Below are positions 1 through 12,600 of a stretch of DNA of 64,000 nucleotides, one piece after another. The position numbers were made by a program, and so were the translations under genes. Source of the DNA: Aphanomyces cochlioides (lineage: Eukaryota; Oomycota; Saprolegniomycetes; Saprolegniales; Verrucalvaceae); the NCBI GenBank assembly GCA_019828595.1, contig JAHQRK010000013.1, forward strand, positions 2,015,501 to 2,079,500, written 5' to 3'. Within the stretch, counting starts at the first letter, position 1; each line of letters opens with the position of its first letter. The notes beneath the pieces are model-generated. The model was not told where the DNA came from. It saw only the letters and a program-made list of their open reading frames with translations, and did no database searches.

Positions 1-810
1 GGGGAGTAATAGTTTTCATAGTGGCATGTTGTCAACGACGCACACGCGCAAGAAACGCATTTTGATTGCTCCACGATTCGTGTGTAGCAGTTAGCGATAG
101 AATTATCTTGGGGAAAACCAAATGAAGGCTGTCCTATGGCTCTCTCAAGCCAACAATGAGAGCGCCAACTCTGTGGATGGAATGAAATAATCGTTTGACA
201 GTACCTCACAAGCGTTCATTCTTTGCATTAACCCAGATGCGCTTTCAAGGACAACGTTAGTTTAGCTGGAAGGAATGTTCACGCAAATTGTAAACTCTGT
301 CGACAGAGCTTTCACGAAGCTGTATCAATAAAAGCTCAGGGATCACGTCACGCGGACGTGGAAGGTTTTGCCATTTCACAACGAGCATTTTCACCCAGGC
401 CGTGCAATCCTTTGATTGACACGTCTTGATATCCTGCAATTAAATGGAATAATTGGGAGGTGCTTGATGTAGGCAAGACTCGTTGTCAAGTCAGTGAAAA
501 TGCCACGGTGCGACTTAAGCCGTGGTTATTCCAGAGCCTCTGCAAAGCTTTGCCAAGATCTTGCATGGATTTCGTCATGCGATGAGACAAGCTTTGCGGA
601 GTTACAAGATGTCTCAATATGAATACTGTTTAATTTAATAATATTTGGAAGTTAGCAGTGCCAATCAAATAAGATGTATTTAAGCAGGTTATTGATTTTA
701 ATAGGATTAACAATTTGAGATATGATTGTCCGGATAATTATGTTTATCCGTATGGTATATTATTTTTTGCGCAAGCTCACGAAATTCTCGAATCCTGTGG
801 AAGAGAAGAG
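1..810. other. Upstream region with no recognised gene
   Basis: No homologous coding sequence was recognised. A 60-codon frame on the minus strand (257-439) has no visible motif. The HECT reading frame is open back to about 715, but the only in-frame codon there that could start is TTG. The segment 728-752 contains a TCCGGATAAT...TTATCCG palindrome-like motif, also seen in the long-TIR elements further along the window, so part of this upstream stretch may be repeat-derived. The promoter of the HECT gene should lie here, but no element could be assigned. Confidence 0.4.
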
Positions 811-3157
<2,347 letters not shown>

Positions 3158-3192
3158 AATGGCTCAAAAATATAGTTATTTACACACGAAAA

Positions 3193-3252
3193 TCACGACG
3201 ACGTCATGGAATATCACGACGACGTCATGGAATATCACGACGACGTCATGGA
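3193..3252. repeat. 21-bp tandem repeat, about 2.9 copies
   Basis: Units at 3193-3213, 3214-3234 and 3235-3252 read TCACGACGACGTCATGGAAT(A) without differences. Each contains the palindrome GACGTC. The array lies 36 bp after the HECT stop codon and before the end of the convergent minus-strand gene, so it sits in the 3' untranslated or intergenic space between them. Confidence 0.9.
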
Positions 3253-3312
3253 ATCATGCCTCGCAAACGTTGATCCAAGTTGGACAAATCCAATTCGAAG
3301 TCGCTCGACAAT

Positions 3313-4252
3313 TCACCGCCTGGTGCATTTTGCTACGATATGTATTTCGCTCCACCATGAATGGACTACAGTACCTTCAAAAGCGATGCCAGTGAATTGG
3401 TAGTATTTGTTTGAGCTGCTTTTTCGTCCATCGATGCACTCGTCGTCATGACGCCGCAATGTTTGGTTTCGCAGTTGACAGTTTGGACTATAGAGAAGTG
3501 TCACGAGGTCAAGAAGGTCCAAATTACTTGACATGTGATGGACTTTGCGCTTCGTTTCCAAGCGAACATCATGTGGCAAGTGAATCAACGGCTGGATTGA
3601 CATATCCTCAGACTTAAATTGCTCTGGGGTAACGTCATGGCTCGTAACTTGGACCTCGGCATCACGTAGTAGCGGCACTCGCGGTGGAGTCTCAATGGCT
3701 AGCTCGACAGTTTGGCAAGTGGCGTCTTTAAACTCGACAAAACTCTCGGGGGTGTCCTCTTCGTCGTCAGACGACCACCCATTTTCAGAAGACGCTTCTT
3801 CGCTCGACGACTCATCCGAGGCTTCGTCGTCAGAATTGAGCGACGATGGTGCGGTCTTATACTTTGCAAACTGCGCTTCCTTTTCGCTTCGAACCGTCTT
3901 ATAAACATGAGGAGAAGAGGGATGATGATAGATATCACACCTGAAAGTGCAAAAGGTCCGAATGATAGGCGCTTGGACGATTGTCTAGCTTGTCATCGAC
4001 CTTGATCAAGGATGGCACCTCCACCGTGGGAGGCTTGGCTCCAGTGGCATTCGAGTAGACGTTTGCGTCTGAAAGACGCTTTTGAACATGTGCTTCAATG
4101 AAATGAGGTATGGTTTCCTCCGTGAGAACATGGCCATCGTAGACATCCATCTCATGGAGGATCTCAGCAGCCAATGCGTGAATCTCGTCATGGTCATGCT
4201 TGTAATTGAGCTCCTCGCAAGGCACAGGCGTCGTCGTCGCGATACGATTCAT
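3313..4252 (-). CDS. Hypothetical acidic, serine-rich protein, two exons
   Basis: Not recognised. ATG at 4252; exons 4252-3941 and 3897-3313 join in phase 0 across a 43-bp GT-AG intron and give about 298 aa. The first exon has a helical His/Glu-rich stretch (HDEIHALAAEILHEMD). The second opens with a charged stretch (TVRSEKEAQFAKY) followed by a low-complexity Ser/Asp/Glu tract at roughly residues 125-155, which suggests a disordered region. It ends KCTRR. It is convergent with the HECT gene and divergent from the ion-channel gene, with which it may share an upstream region of about 380 bp. Splicing near the 3' end could differ, since no family alignment guides it. Confidence 0.55.
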
Positions 4253-4635
4253 TCCAAAGATTCAGAAAGATTTCGCCGAAGATGAGAAAACGTTTCGCAT
4301 TTGCCATTTCTCGAGTTCCCAGAGAATTCGATTGCCTCGTAGCAAAGGCTTTGTTCTGCAAGTGTCGAGTGTGTTGAGCAAGTTAGTCGCCATTAGCCTC
4401 GCTGGCACCACGCAGTTGTTCCCAAATCCGAGCTGCGTCTTTGGTTAGCGAGACAGCCAAGCAGACTCAATGCGTCATTGGCCTCGGGTCACAAGCGGCG
4501 ATCAAATACGCCAGGGCGATATCCAAGTGTTGGCCCGTGGGATTAGATGAACGCCCCCGCTCTGACGACTTTATTCCCCTCCTCTCCTCTTCAAAAGGAT
4601 CACGGGGGATATTACAGTGGCGTTTCGTCTGTGCA
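4253..4635. promoter_or_regulatory. Divergent intergenic region between hypothetical (-) and channel (+)
   Basis: The two genes are transcribed away from this 383-bp stretch, so it should hold both promoters. The channel reading frame is open upstream to 4441 but has no ATG before 4636. An upstream channel exon cannot be excluded. No TATA box or other defined element could be assigned. Confidence 0.35.
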
Positions 4636-6504
4636 ATGTTTCTAGCCTTGAGTCTACAAGTGGCGAAAGACACCGGTGGCGGTTTCGTCAGTTGCATCTA
4701 CGAGGCCCAAGAAATCACATTGAAAAAGGGCAGCGACATGGCGCCGCCTCTGTTCAATGTCGTCAAGTCGGTCGTCAAGATTTTCAATGCCCGCGCACGC
4801 GTCGAGTCGGTCGTCCACAATGCCGATATTCACGGTGGTGCCAATTTGAATTGGAGGTCGGTGGTCATGAGCTACACACACCAAGAAGACATGCCGAATC
4901 GAATCGTTGTCAAAGTCGCCACGCAGTTAAAAGTCCGCCTCCAAGTGTTGAGGAAACAAACGCTGCTTTGTTGTTTCCGTGGCGGTCCTGGCGGTGTCTG
5001 GATTGTTGAAAAATTGAACGGCGACGGTCATGAAATCCAATGCCGCAGCGCCATTCCGACTGAGACGGGCATGTTTGAATGGGAAGTCAGTCCTCCAACC
5101 GCTGGCGAAGAGGACAACATGGTCGTGCGCAATCTTAGCGCCGCCATGCCGATTGAAATGTCACTGACAACGCCATTGCAGTTTGAATGCCGCTTGACTC
5201 TCTTTAGCATGTTTGATGTCAACACGGTAAGGCCAGAGAGAGCCCTCCCCCCCTCAAAATGTTTTTTGTAGGTAGCTCAAATGTTTCGCGCCGATGCCCG
5301 TTTGGAGCTCATGCTGCCAAACATTAGTCGGACGAACGTCAAGCGAGAATACGTGGAGCAATTCCTACGGGCGATGGGAATTCAACAGGCAGATGTCGTG
5401 CAATTTCTCAACATTGTCGAGGTCATCGATGAAGTCTCCATGTCGGCAGAGTACGTTGAAAATGCCCACCAGAGCGAAACGTTGATGGACTACCGACTGT
5501 GTTACCGCATTCGAGCCATCTTTACGGGCCAGTTTGCGCTGCAAGCTTTCCCGTTTGACCAGCAAGAATTGACGATTCCGATCCAACTGCATCTTTCGAA
5601 AGAGCGCGCATCGTTGCGTGTCAACTACCACAATCCAAGCATTTTCCAAGTCACAAACTTTCAACTCTCCAACGTGTTTCGCGTCGCGACGGGCAATTAT
5701 GTCGTGGCAAATACGTGCTTTAGCGACATCAACGAGTCGACGACGGCGAAAATCTACCCCCGCGTCAATTTCTCCATCATTTTGCAACGCCAAGGCGGAT
5801 ACTACATCACGCACATTGTGATTCCCGTCACGATTATCACGTACATGGGCTTCTTGAGCTTTTGCCTCAACAACGAAGGCAAGCCGATGGATACAGGCGA
5901 ACGCGTGCTGATTTCCGTCACGATGGTACTCACAGCCGTCACGTACAAGTTTGTCGTCGCGGGGTCAATTCCGCAGATTTCGTACATGACGATGCTCGAC
6001 TACTACGTCACGTTTAGCTTTGTCTACGTGTGTTGTATCTCGGTCGTGAATGCGTTTGTGATTTGGGAAGAAGAGCATCAAGTCATGCATCCGATCACAA
6101 TCATGATGATCATGGCCAGCGTCTACACAGCGTATAATATCTGCTGGATTATCTACTTCATCGTGTGGATTCGACTGCGAGATCAAAAGAACGATGCGAT
6201 GCTGAATTACCACCGGGTATGGCAATTCACGATGGGTATTCATTCGGATGGAAACCCTTTGTAGGTTCGACTCATGGTGACCAAGACGTTTCCGAGCACA
6301 AAAGGAGGCTATCAAGGCCGCATGTTTGCCGAGATGATGCGGGATCTCGGCATCAAGGAAGCGCCGATCAACAACAAATCCGCCAAACACGACGAGCCGA
6401 AAATTAGCATTTTGCATCCGAGGCACAATACCATCAAGAAACTTCACGACACGATCAGGACACGTTCAGGGCCGCAATTAAGTCAATTGAATGAAAACTC
6501 GTAG
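4636..6504 (+). CDS. Pentameric ligand-gated ion channel family protein without the Cys-loop cysteines
   Basis: Likely a membrane channel or receptor. Exons 4636-5226, 5272-6216 and 6265-6504 join in phase 0 across introns of 45 and 48 bp (about 591 aa). The extracellular domain contains the FPFDQQ signature of pentameric channels (exon 2, around 5551). The flanking cysteines of the metazoan Cys-loop are absent: ALQAFPFDQQELTI stands where C...FPFD..C is usual. Four transmembrane segments follow: M1 YYITHIVIPVTIITYMGFLS, M2 GERVLISVTMVLTAVTYKF, M3 around YYVTFSFVYVCCISVVNAF, and M4 ITIMMIMASVYTAYNICWII. A short basic cytosolic tail is encoded by exon 3. The M3-M4 loop is very short, as in prokaryotic channels. 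The N-terminal ~200 residues before the binding domain are longer than usual and unassigned. The start is uncertain, and no signal peptide is certain at the chosen ATG. Confidence 0.75.
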
Positions 6505-7030
6505 AAGAACCTCTTATTGTAAATTGGAATCCAACACGTTTGGCCCGCCCGAACTCTCCCCCGTCACCTTCCCCATTGGGTTCTTTGAAATGAAATTCGT
6601 GGTGCCAACTACGATAGTGTGGCCCACCACGAGAGAGTCCGATATCGTGATAAACCCACAGAGTATTCGTCTCCTGATCCTGAAATCAACGCCCGGATAT
6701 CCACGAACAGATATTAAAACCTGTTGGCAGGTTTTATGTCTACATGTGCACGATGGCATTTCCAAAAGAAAAACCAGCTAGATTCATATTATTGCTGCTA
6801 ACTCTAGCTAGTCAACTTACGAATGCTCTCGTGCTGGACGTGAAAACGTAGTCCATGACTGACTATCCTTGCTAACCTTGAATTGAACCTAAATAAAATA
6901 AAACCTATTCAAATAAACCTGACTATCTTGAATTTAACCTAAATAAGATAAAACCTATTGAAATAAACCTAAAAAACCTTGATTGTGCCACTGCAAATGG
7001 AAGCCAATCAAAGCCCACAAGAACTCTCAG
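6505..7030. other. Intergenic region with a 44-bp imperfect tandem repeat
   Basis: No gene seen. Units 6877-6920 and 6927-6970 are AT-rich near-copies (CTTGAATT.AACCTAAATA followed by A/G-rich sequence), with three single-base differences and a 6-bp spacer. The 5' end of the deacylase gene follows closely. Confidence 0.7.
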
Positions 7031-7628
7031 ATGAAATTGGTCATCCAGCGCGTGACGAGCGGCTGCGTCAAGGTGGAGGAGCAGGTCGTTGGCAGCATTG
7101 GAAAAGGCTTGGTCTGTTTGGTCGGCATTGGCAAGGATGACACGGAAGAAGACGCAGACTGGTGCTGTCGACGAATTCTCGTACGAAACCCTGGACCATC
7201 ATCAGTGACAGCTCTCTAGAATTCGAGACTGTGGCCAAATGAAGCTGGCAGAGCATGGTCAACATCGGCTCTCCAAAACAACTACCAAGTGCTTATGGTG
7301 AGCCAATTCACGCTTCATGGCTATTTAAACGGCAACAAACCAGATTTTCACCTCTCTAGTAAGTTTGTACGGGTTGAGAAATCGACTAAGTTGGGGGGGT
7401 AGTGTCGCCCGAACCAGCCAAGGCTTTGTTTGACAATTTAGTTGAGCGAGTTCGCGATGCCCACACGTCACCAGAGCAAGTCCAGGAAGGTGTCTTTGGC
7501 GCTTACATGGAAGTGTCACTTGTACGTTCTGTCCCCTTGTCGAGCTCGCTCATCGTTCGACTTGTGCCTAGGTAAACGACGGCCCTGTGACTTTAAATTT
7601 AGACTCCAAAGTACGAAACTACAAGTAG
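7031..7628 (+). CDS. DTD1: D-aminoacyl-tRNA deacylase (DTD)
   Basis: It hydrolyses D-amino acids mischarged on tRNA, a proofreading step in translation. Four exons (7031-7180, 7220-7358, 7403-7521, 7572-7628) join across introns of 39, 44 and 50 bp to give 154 aa, close to the bacterial length of about 145. Family signatures are in order: N-terminal MKLVIQRVTSGCVKVEEQVV, the catalytic pocket motif VSQFTLHG, GNKPDFHLSM, GVFGAYMEVSL and the Gly-cisPro segment VNDGPVTLNLDS near the C-terminus. Every intron restores the conserved frame. The start is the ATG immediately preceding the conserved KLVIQRVT. It is convergent with the calpain-like gene, with stops only 63 bp apart. Confident call. Confidence 0.93.
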
Positions 7629-7691
7629 AAATTTGCATTTCGGGGCTGCTCGTCGGCCTCATCGACTTGTACAAATGATTCAATCTACGTC

Positions 7692-9614
7692 TCATTTCGA
7701 GCAAGGAAGCAATCTTCTTGGATGTCCGACACATACCTCGTGGGTAGTTTGAACATGGAGAATACATGCATGAGCTTGCTGAAACTTGGATGCGATGAAA
7801 TCGTCCGTCGCTTCTTTTGCCGCGTCAATATTCGCCAGATAATATTCTAGCAGGCCTTGCTCGGTTAATCCAACGCTGTCAGAGTCGTAATGCTCCAAAA
7901 GCCAATCGAATGCCCCTCGAGACAGGGATAGTTTGTCTTCGTAGAGCTACAGCCGCGCGAAAAAGTGAGGCAAAGTCCATGCCAAGACCATGATTGTACC
8001 GTCATGAAGCGCTCCATGTCGTGGAGATTTAATCGGTTGTCCATGTCCCAATCCAAGACTTTGAAAAACTGTTGAAGCTGCTGCTCCACGCTCTCCGCAG
8101 TCGCGTGATGAGGCTGGGTGTCGATTTCATCAAAGACGGGTGGTTGGAGCGCAATCATATATTCTCCAGCCTCCAACTGCACAAAAACCTAGTCGACACT
8201 TGAAATCGGTGATATTTGCGGCGGCGATGGTACGCTGCAGGAATGCCAATTTTCAGCACAAGACGTCGCGATTTCCTCAAGGCCATAATTATCGAGAACT
8301 TTTAGAATCGACAAGCCCATGAGAAGCATCTTCGCATGGAATGTAAAGCAAATCGTGGCCGTCGTCGAGTTTTGAACACTCAGCACAAACGTCGCTGCGG
8401 TTGTTGCATCCGTCGTCTGGAGCGTTTCTTTCTCGATGAAAAATCGACGGACGACGCTCTTTGCTGGTGTCATGATGGGAACGAACCACGCTTGCATGAT
8501 GTTACTCGCAAAGGACTCAAATAGCATCCTACGGCTTTGATTACATGGCGAAAAAACTTGACACGACGTACGTCTTGACAGTAGGTTTCACGTCTCGAGA
8601 TCCCATTTCCTTAAAGTCTACTCTAGCCGGCCTCTGCGAGTCGTCCAAGTCCACACTGACGACTGCAAGAGAGCCACAAGTTGGACTGGTCATACCGACA
8701 AGATGCCGACTGCGAATGAGGGAAGCAAGTTGATGGCGAAAGTCGTCAAGTCGATCTTTTTGCGGGGTTGCAAGTTGAATTCTACGTCAACCAACGTCAA
8801 GTGAAGCATGGGAAGCAGCATCTCTCTACGTGGAATGCCCAAAGATGTCTTCGACAAGTTGACCAAGTGAAAGATCGAGGAGAGCCATGTAGCCGTCGTA
8901 GAGTTTGGCCAATGCTTGATGCAGTAGCAGAGGCCAGAGTTCTCGATCGACGCTCTTCAAAAGGACTGCACCGCCATTCACAACGCACGGTATAAATCCA
9001 TCCACGACGACCGTCTGAGGCATTCCATGACGATACAAGGCCACTTCATACCTGTCGTTTGCATTTGTCGGTCGAAATAGACGCAAAAGCACCTCCCTCC
9101 GCTCTGCCAAGTATTGAAAGGCTGTCCGTAGGGCATCCGAGACAAACGCAGCATCGCCAGAGCACACTCTGGACTCGCTGTGACTGCTTACAACTGGAGA
9201 ATGGCGTTCGTAGAGGGTGGAGAGATGTTTCCACGTCAATTTTAACGTAGTTTGGTCTCGAGAAAGTGTCGACTTGGCATCTTTCTCCGAGAATGTCGAG
9301 TGGGCAGCCAGATCTTCCACAGAGAGGGGCATAGACTTGTGATCGAGCATGTGGATTTGCAAGTCAAAGCAAATCGCGGCACGTTCTCTCAGCGAAACTT
9401 GCAACAAAGCTATCCATCGTCTCTGATACGGTCCGAGTGCAATTGTTTCCTTCAGCGACGTCGTGGATCCATCCATTTTGATATTTGCCGACCCCGTCCA
9501 GTCGAGTACAATATCGTAGCTACTTGCTGTCGTGTTTTCAAAGACGTAGAGCATTCTCCACGGCGATTCCTCGACGTTTGTCCAGTGATACACGCCGTCT
9601 GCGATCTCGTCCAT
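7692..9614 (-). CDS. Calpain-like protein, apparently lacking the catalytic N-terminal half
   Basis: Exons on the minus strand: 9614-8830, 8781-8572, 8528-8234, 8176-8000 and 7946-7692, all joined in frame across introns of 43-59 bp (about 573 aa). The order is a beta-rich C2-like segment (residues ~1-130), then a calpain protease subdomain (RYEVALYRHGMPQTVVVDGF, ELWPLLLHQALAKLYDGYMAL, LGQLVEDIFG). A second C2-like domain follows (KSVVRRFFIEKETLQ ... LEAGEYMIAL), then a C-terminal helical, EF-hand-like region (VLDWDMDNRLNLHDMERFM and EHYDSDSVGLTEQGL). The QGxxGNCWF-type stretch with the active-site Cys is not present, so the protein is probably not an active protease, or upstream exons were missed. 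The ATG at 9614 lies 55 bp from the end of CFAP44 on the same strand. The extreme C-terminus may contain another intron. Confidence 0.68.
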
Positions 9615-9668
9615 GAATTGTGACGCTTCGCGATTTCAACCAATTGTAAATGCACTATTCAAGGCTTA

Positions 9669-12600
9669 CTAACGCAACATGGACGACACGGAGGCATGGA
9701 CGCGACCTTTCTTGCCCCGGAGCATGTTGACTTCCTGCTTGAGCGCTTCGATTTCGCGCGATTGCAGCTTGACGAGCTCGACTAACTTTTTCCGCTCGTG
9801 CATTTCGCGCTCTAGGTGGGCGCTGTCGTCTTCCAAGGTATTATGAATGTCCGCTTGGTTGAGTTCCTTCTCCAAACTGAATTGACGCTCGCTCAGGACG
9901 GCAATTTCCGACAAGAGGCGCGTGTTTTCCTCGGTGGCTTTGAGGATTTCCATCTTGAGCCGTTGTTGCTCGCCTACGAGACATCTCTCAGCGTGTCAAA
10001 CCTATCGCATCTTGACCTTTGGCGTCCGCCACTTGCTTTTGGCCGTGGATTTCCTTTGTTCGGACTTTTGTCTCGAGTTCCATCAAGCTGCCCGTATCAC
10101 ACGCTTTATCGAGCAAATCAATGTCGATCAACCGGCCAAATTTGAGCCTCTCGAGCTGGTTGCATTTGTCCTGAATGTCGCCGATGAGTTCATTCTGGCG
10201 TGTTTTATCTCGCTGGAGTTGATTCTGCTGCTTGTGCAAGTCGCGGAAGACTTGGCGGAGCGATTTGTTTTCGTCTTGGAGCGTTAAAATGCGTTGCGAG
10301 AGGCGGTGGACGACACTTTGGTTGAAAACAAGCGCATTCTCGACGGATTCTGGTAGATACAACGCACTCTTTGTGACCCCAAGGACGCTGCTGCGACCAT
10401 CCGATTCTTCCACACAGAGATGAATCCCGCAGCTAGAGACGGATGGACATACCTGCATCTTTCGGCTGCATGCAGCGCAGTTGCTCCTTACTGAGTGCAA
10501 CAATCACATCCAGTTGGTTGAATCGCATTTGTTTTTCCGTCTGAAATGCTTGAATGTCTTGCTCGGTGGCAGTCAACTCTTTGTCAATTTGGCGTTGTTT
10601 CTACGACAAAAGCAGTGCTTTTCATCGAGATGGAGATGTTTTACTTGGATTTGTCGATCGTTGGAGCGTTTGAGATCGTCGATCGCTTTGTTGATGTCGC
10701 TCATGGCGTCGTCCATGTCGGCTTTCTTCTCCCGCAAGGCGAGCACTTTTTCATACAACGCCATCTCGCAGCCACTGGGACACATTTCCTCTTCGTTCGA
10801 ATCGTTGTCGTCGTCGTCGTCGTCGTCGTTGCTATTGTACTCGTCGTCCGATTCTACGATCGATCGATAGCGCATATGAAATTCAAAATCGAGGGAATTC
10901 ATTACCGTCGTCGTCGTCGTCGTCGTCGTCGGACGATCGTTTCTTTTGCCGCTTGAGTCGTTTTTTGAAAATCTTTTGCAGGACGGCAAAGCACGGATGC
11001 GACGCACCGACGAGCGCAACGAATTCGCTCTGCACCGCGCTTTCATTGCGCTGCGATTCTTCCATTTCTTTCCGCTTGGCGGCGAATTGATCGCTGCAGT
11101 CCATCAATTCACGAACAACTTGAGCTTTGTCCGTCCTAGAATATGCGCATGATGCTATCGATATCGACAAGGACGTTGACGCTTTACTTGCACTTTTCGA
11201 GTTTCGAGACGAGTAGATTCTCTTTATTCTCGAATTGCTCGAGCAACACAAGCTCGCCAAGTCGAATCATGAGCTTGATTTCGCCTTTTTTGAGCGCAAT
11301 GTCGAGCTTGAGCTTCTCGCGACGCAGGCGATAGATAGCGTCGTCAAACGTGTCAATTGCATGGACGACTTTGTCTTTTAACGCTTCACGCTGCCGACGG
11401 AGCTCAATGACTCGGATTCGAAGCTCTTCTTCTTCCAAAGGCGAGAGCTCGTAGCCAGGCATGAGCGCAACGACGTTGTGCAAAGTCAAAGTCGGGTGAA
11501 TCGGCGGCTCCGCTTTCGTCGCAAGTGTGTCGTTGTCGCCTGGAAGCGATAAAACCGAGCGGACGATGCCTTTGGCTTCGTATTCTTCAATCTGGTTGTC
11601 CGAGACGCGTTCACGCTGCTCTGGCCACTCGCGCAAGTCCATCTGAGGCTCAAAGAGTCGCGTGGAAGCGTCTGCTTGTATTGATTTGGAATATCTACGT
11701 CATCGTGAATCGATATTTCAACGGGTGGTTGGTGGGCAAATTACGTGGCCAGTGCGGCTAATTCAGCATCTAGCACCTTGAGTTGCGCATTATCTTCGTG
11801 GATTTGTTCCATCAATCGATGTTTCAATTCTCGCAGCTCGAGCAACTTGGCGTTGAAATTCATCGCGACGTCGTACATCTTTTCTTCGAGCAAGGCCATC
11901 TGCTTGCGTTTTTTCATCGCATTGACCTAAAATTTGCAGGCACGACGTCAACGTGCGCTGGAATGTGAAAATCTTGCCCGTTGATCTTCAGGCACGACAT
12001 AGTTGGCGCTGGTTTTGAGTTTGTAATCCTCCATGTGCGTGCTTGCAAATGCAATCGCAGCGACGTCTCGCGGATCGTCCGCCTCTTCCTTGGGTTTCTT
12101 GCCTACAACATCACTTTATACCCTCAACATCATAATAGCGCATGACTTTACCTTCCCACGCTTGGATCTTCATCTTTCGCTCGGCTCTCATTTGCTTGCG
12201 ATGGTCAAATCGATGCGAGCTTTCCTTCGCATCGGACGCCATGTCGTTGTTGGGTGCTTTCTTTTGGATGCGACTTTGTTCGTCGTCACGCGCCTCCTCT
12301 CGCTGCGATGCAAGCTTGGGTTTGTGGATGAAATCCAGGACAGTCTGCTTTTCTCCACGAGGTTTGGCCGTTTTTGCCAGCTCTTGTCGCTCTTGGTGGA
12401 GAAGACAAAGTCGTTCTTGCAGTCCGTCACGCATTCGCGTCGTCCGGAACGACTGGACGTATAGTCCATTCTGAAAGCCATGCAGTGTGATCAACTCGAC
12501 GGCGAGATTGCCCACGTATTTGTTGCGCATTTTAGTCAACAGGAGCTCGCTCTGTTCATATGCATAGGCCATTTCTTTACGCACTTCGTCGCATTGCTTG

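Noticed and set aside
715..810. N-terminal extension of the HECT protein in the same open frame
   Set aside because: The only possible start there is a TTG, and the sequence contains a repeat-like motif; the first ATG is at 811.
3695..3904. Ser/Asp-rich frame on the plus strand
   Set aside because: It is the complement of the acidic tract of the minus-strand gene, whose frame continues across a proper intron.
10546..10956. Plus-strand ORFs opposite CFAP44 with Val or Ser runs
   Set aside because: Produced by the GTC repeats and coiled-coil codons on the other strand.
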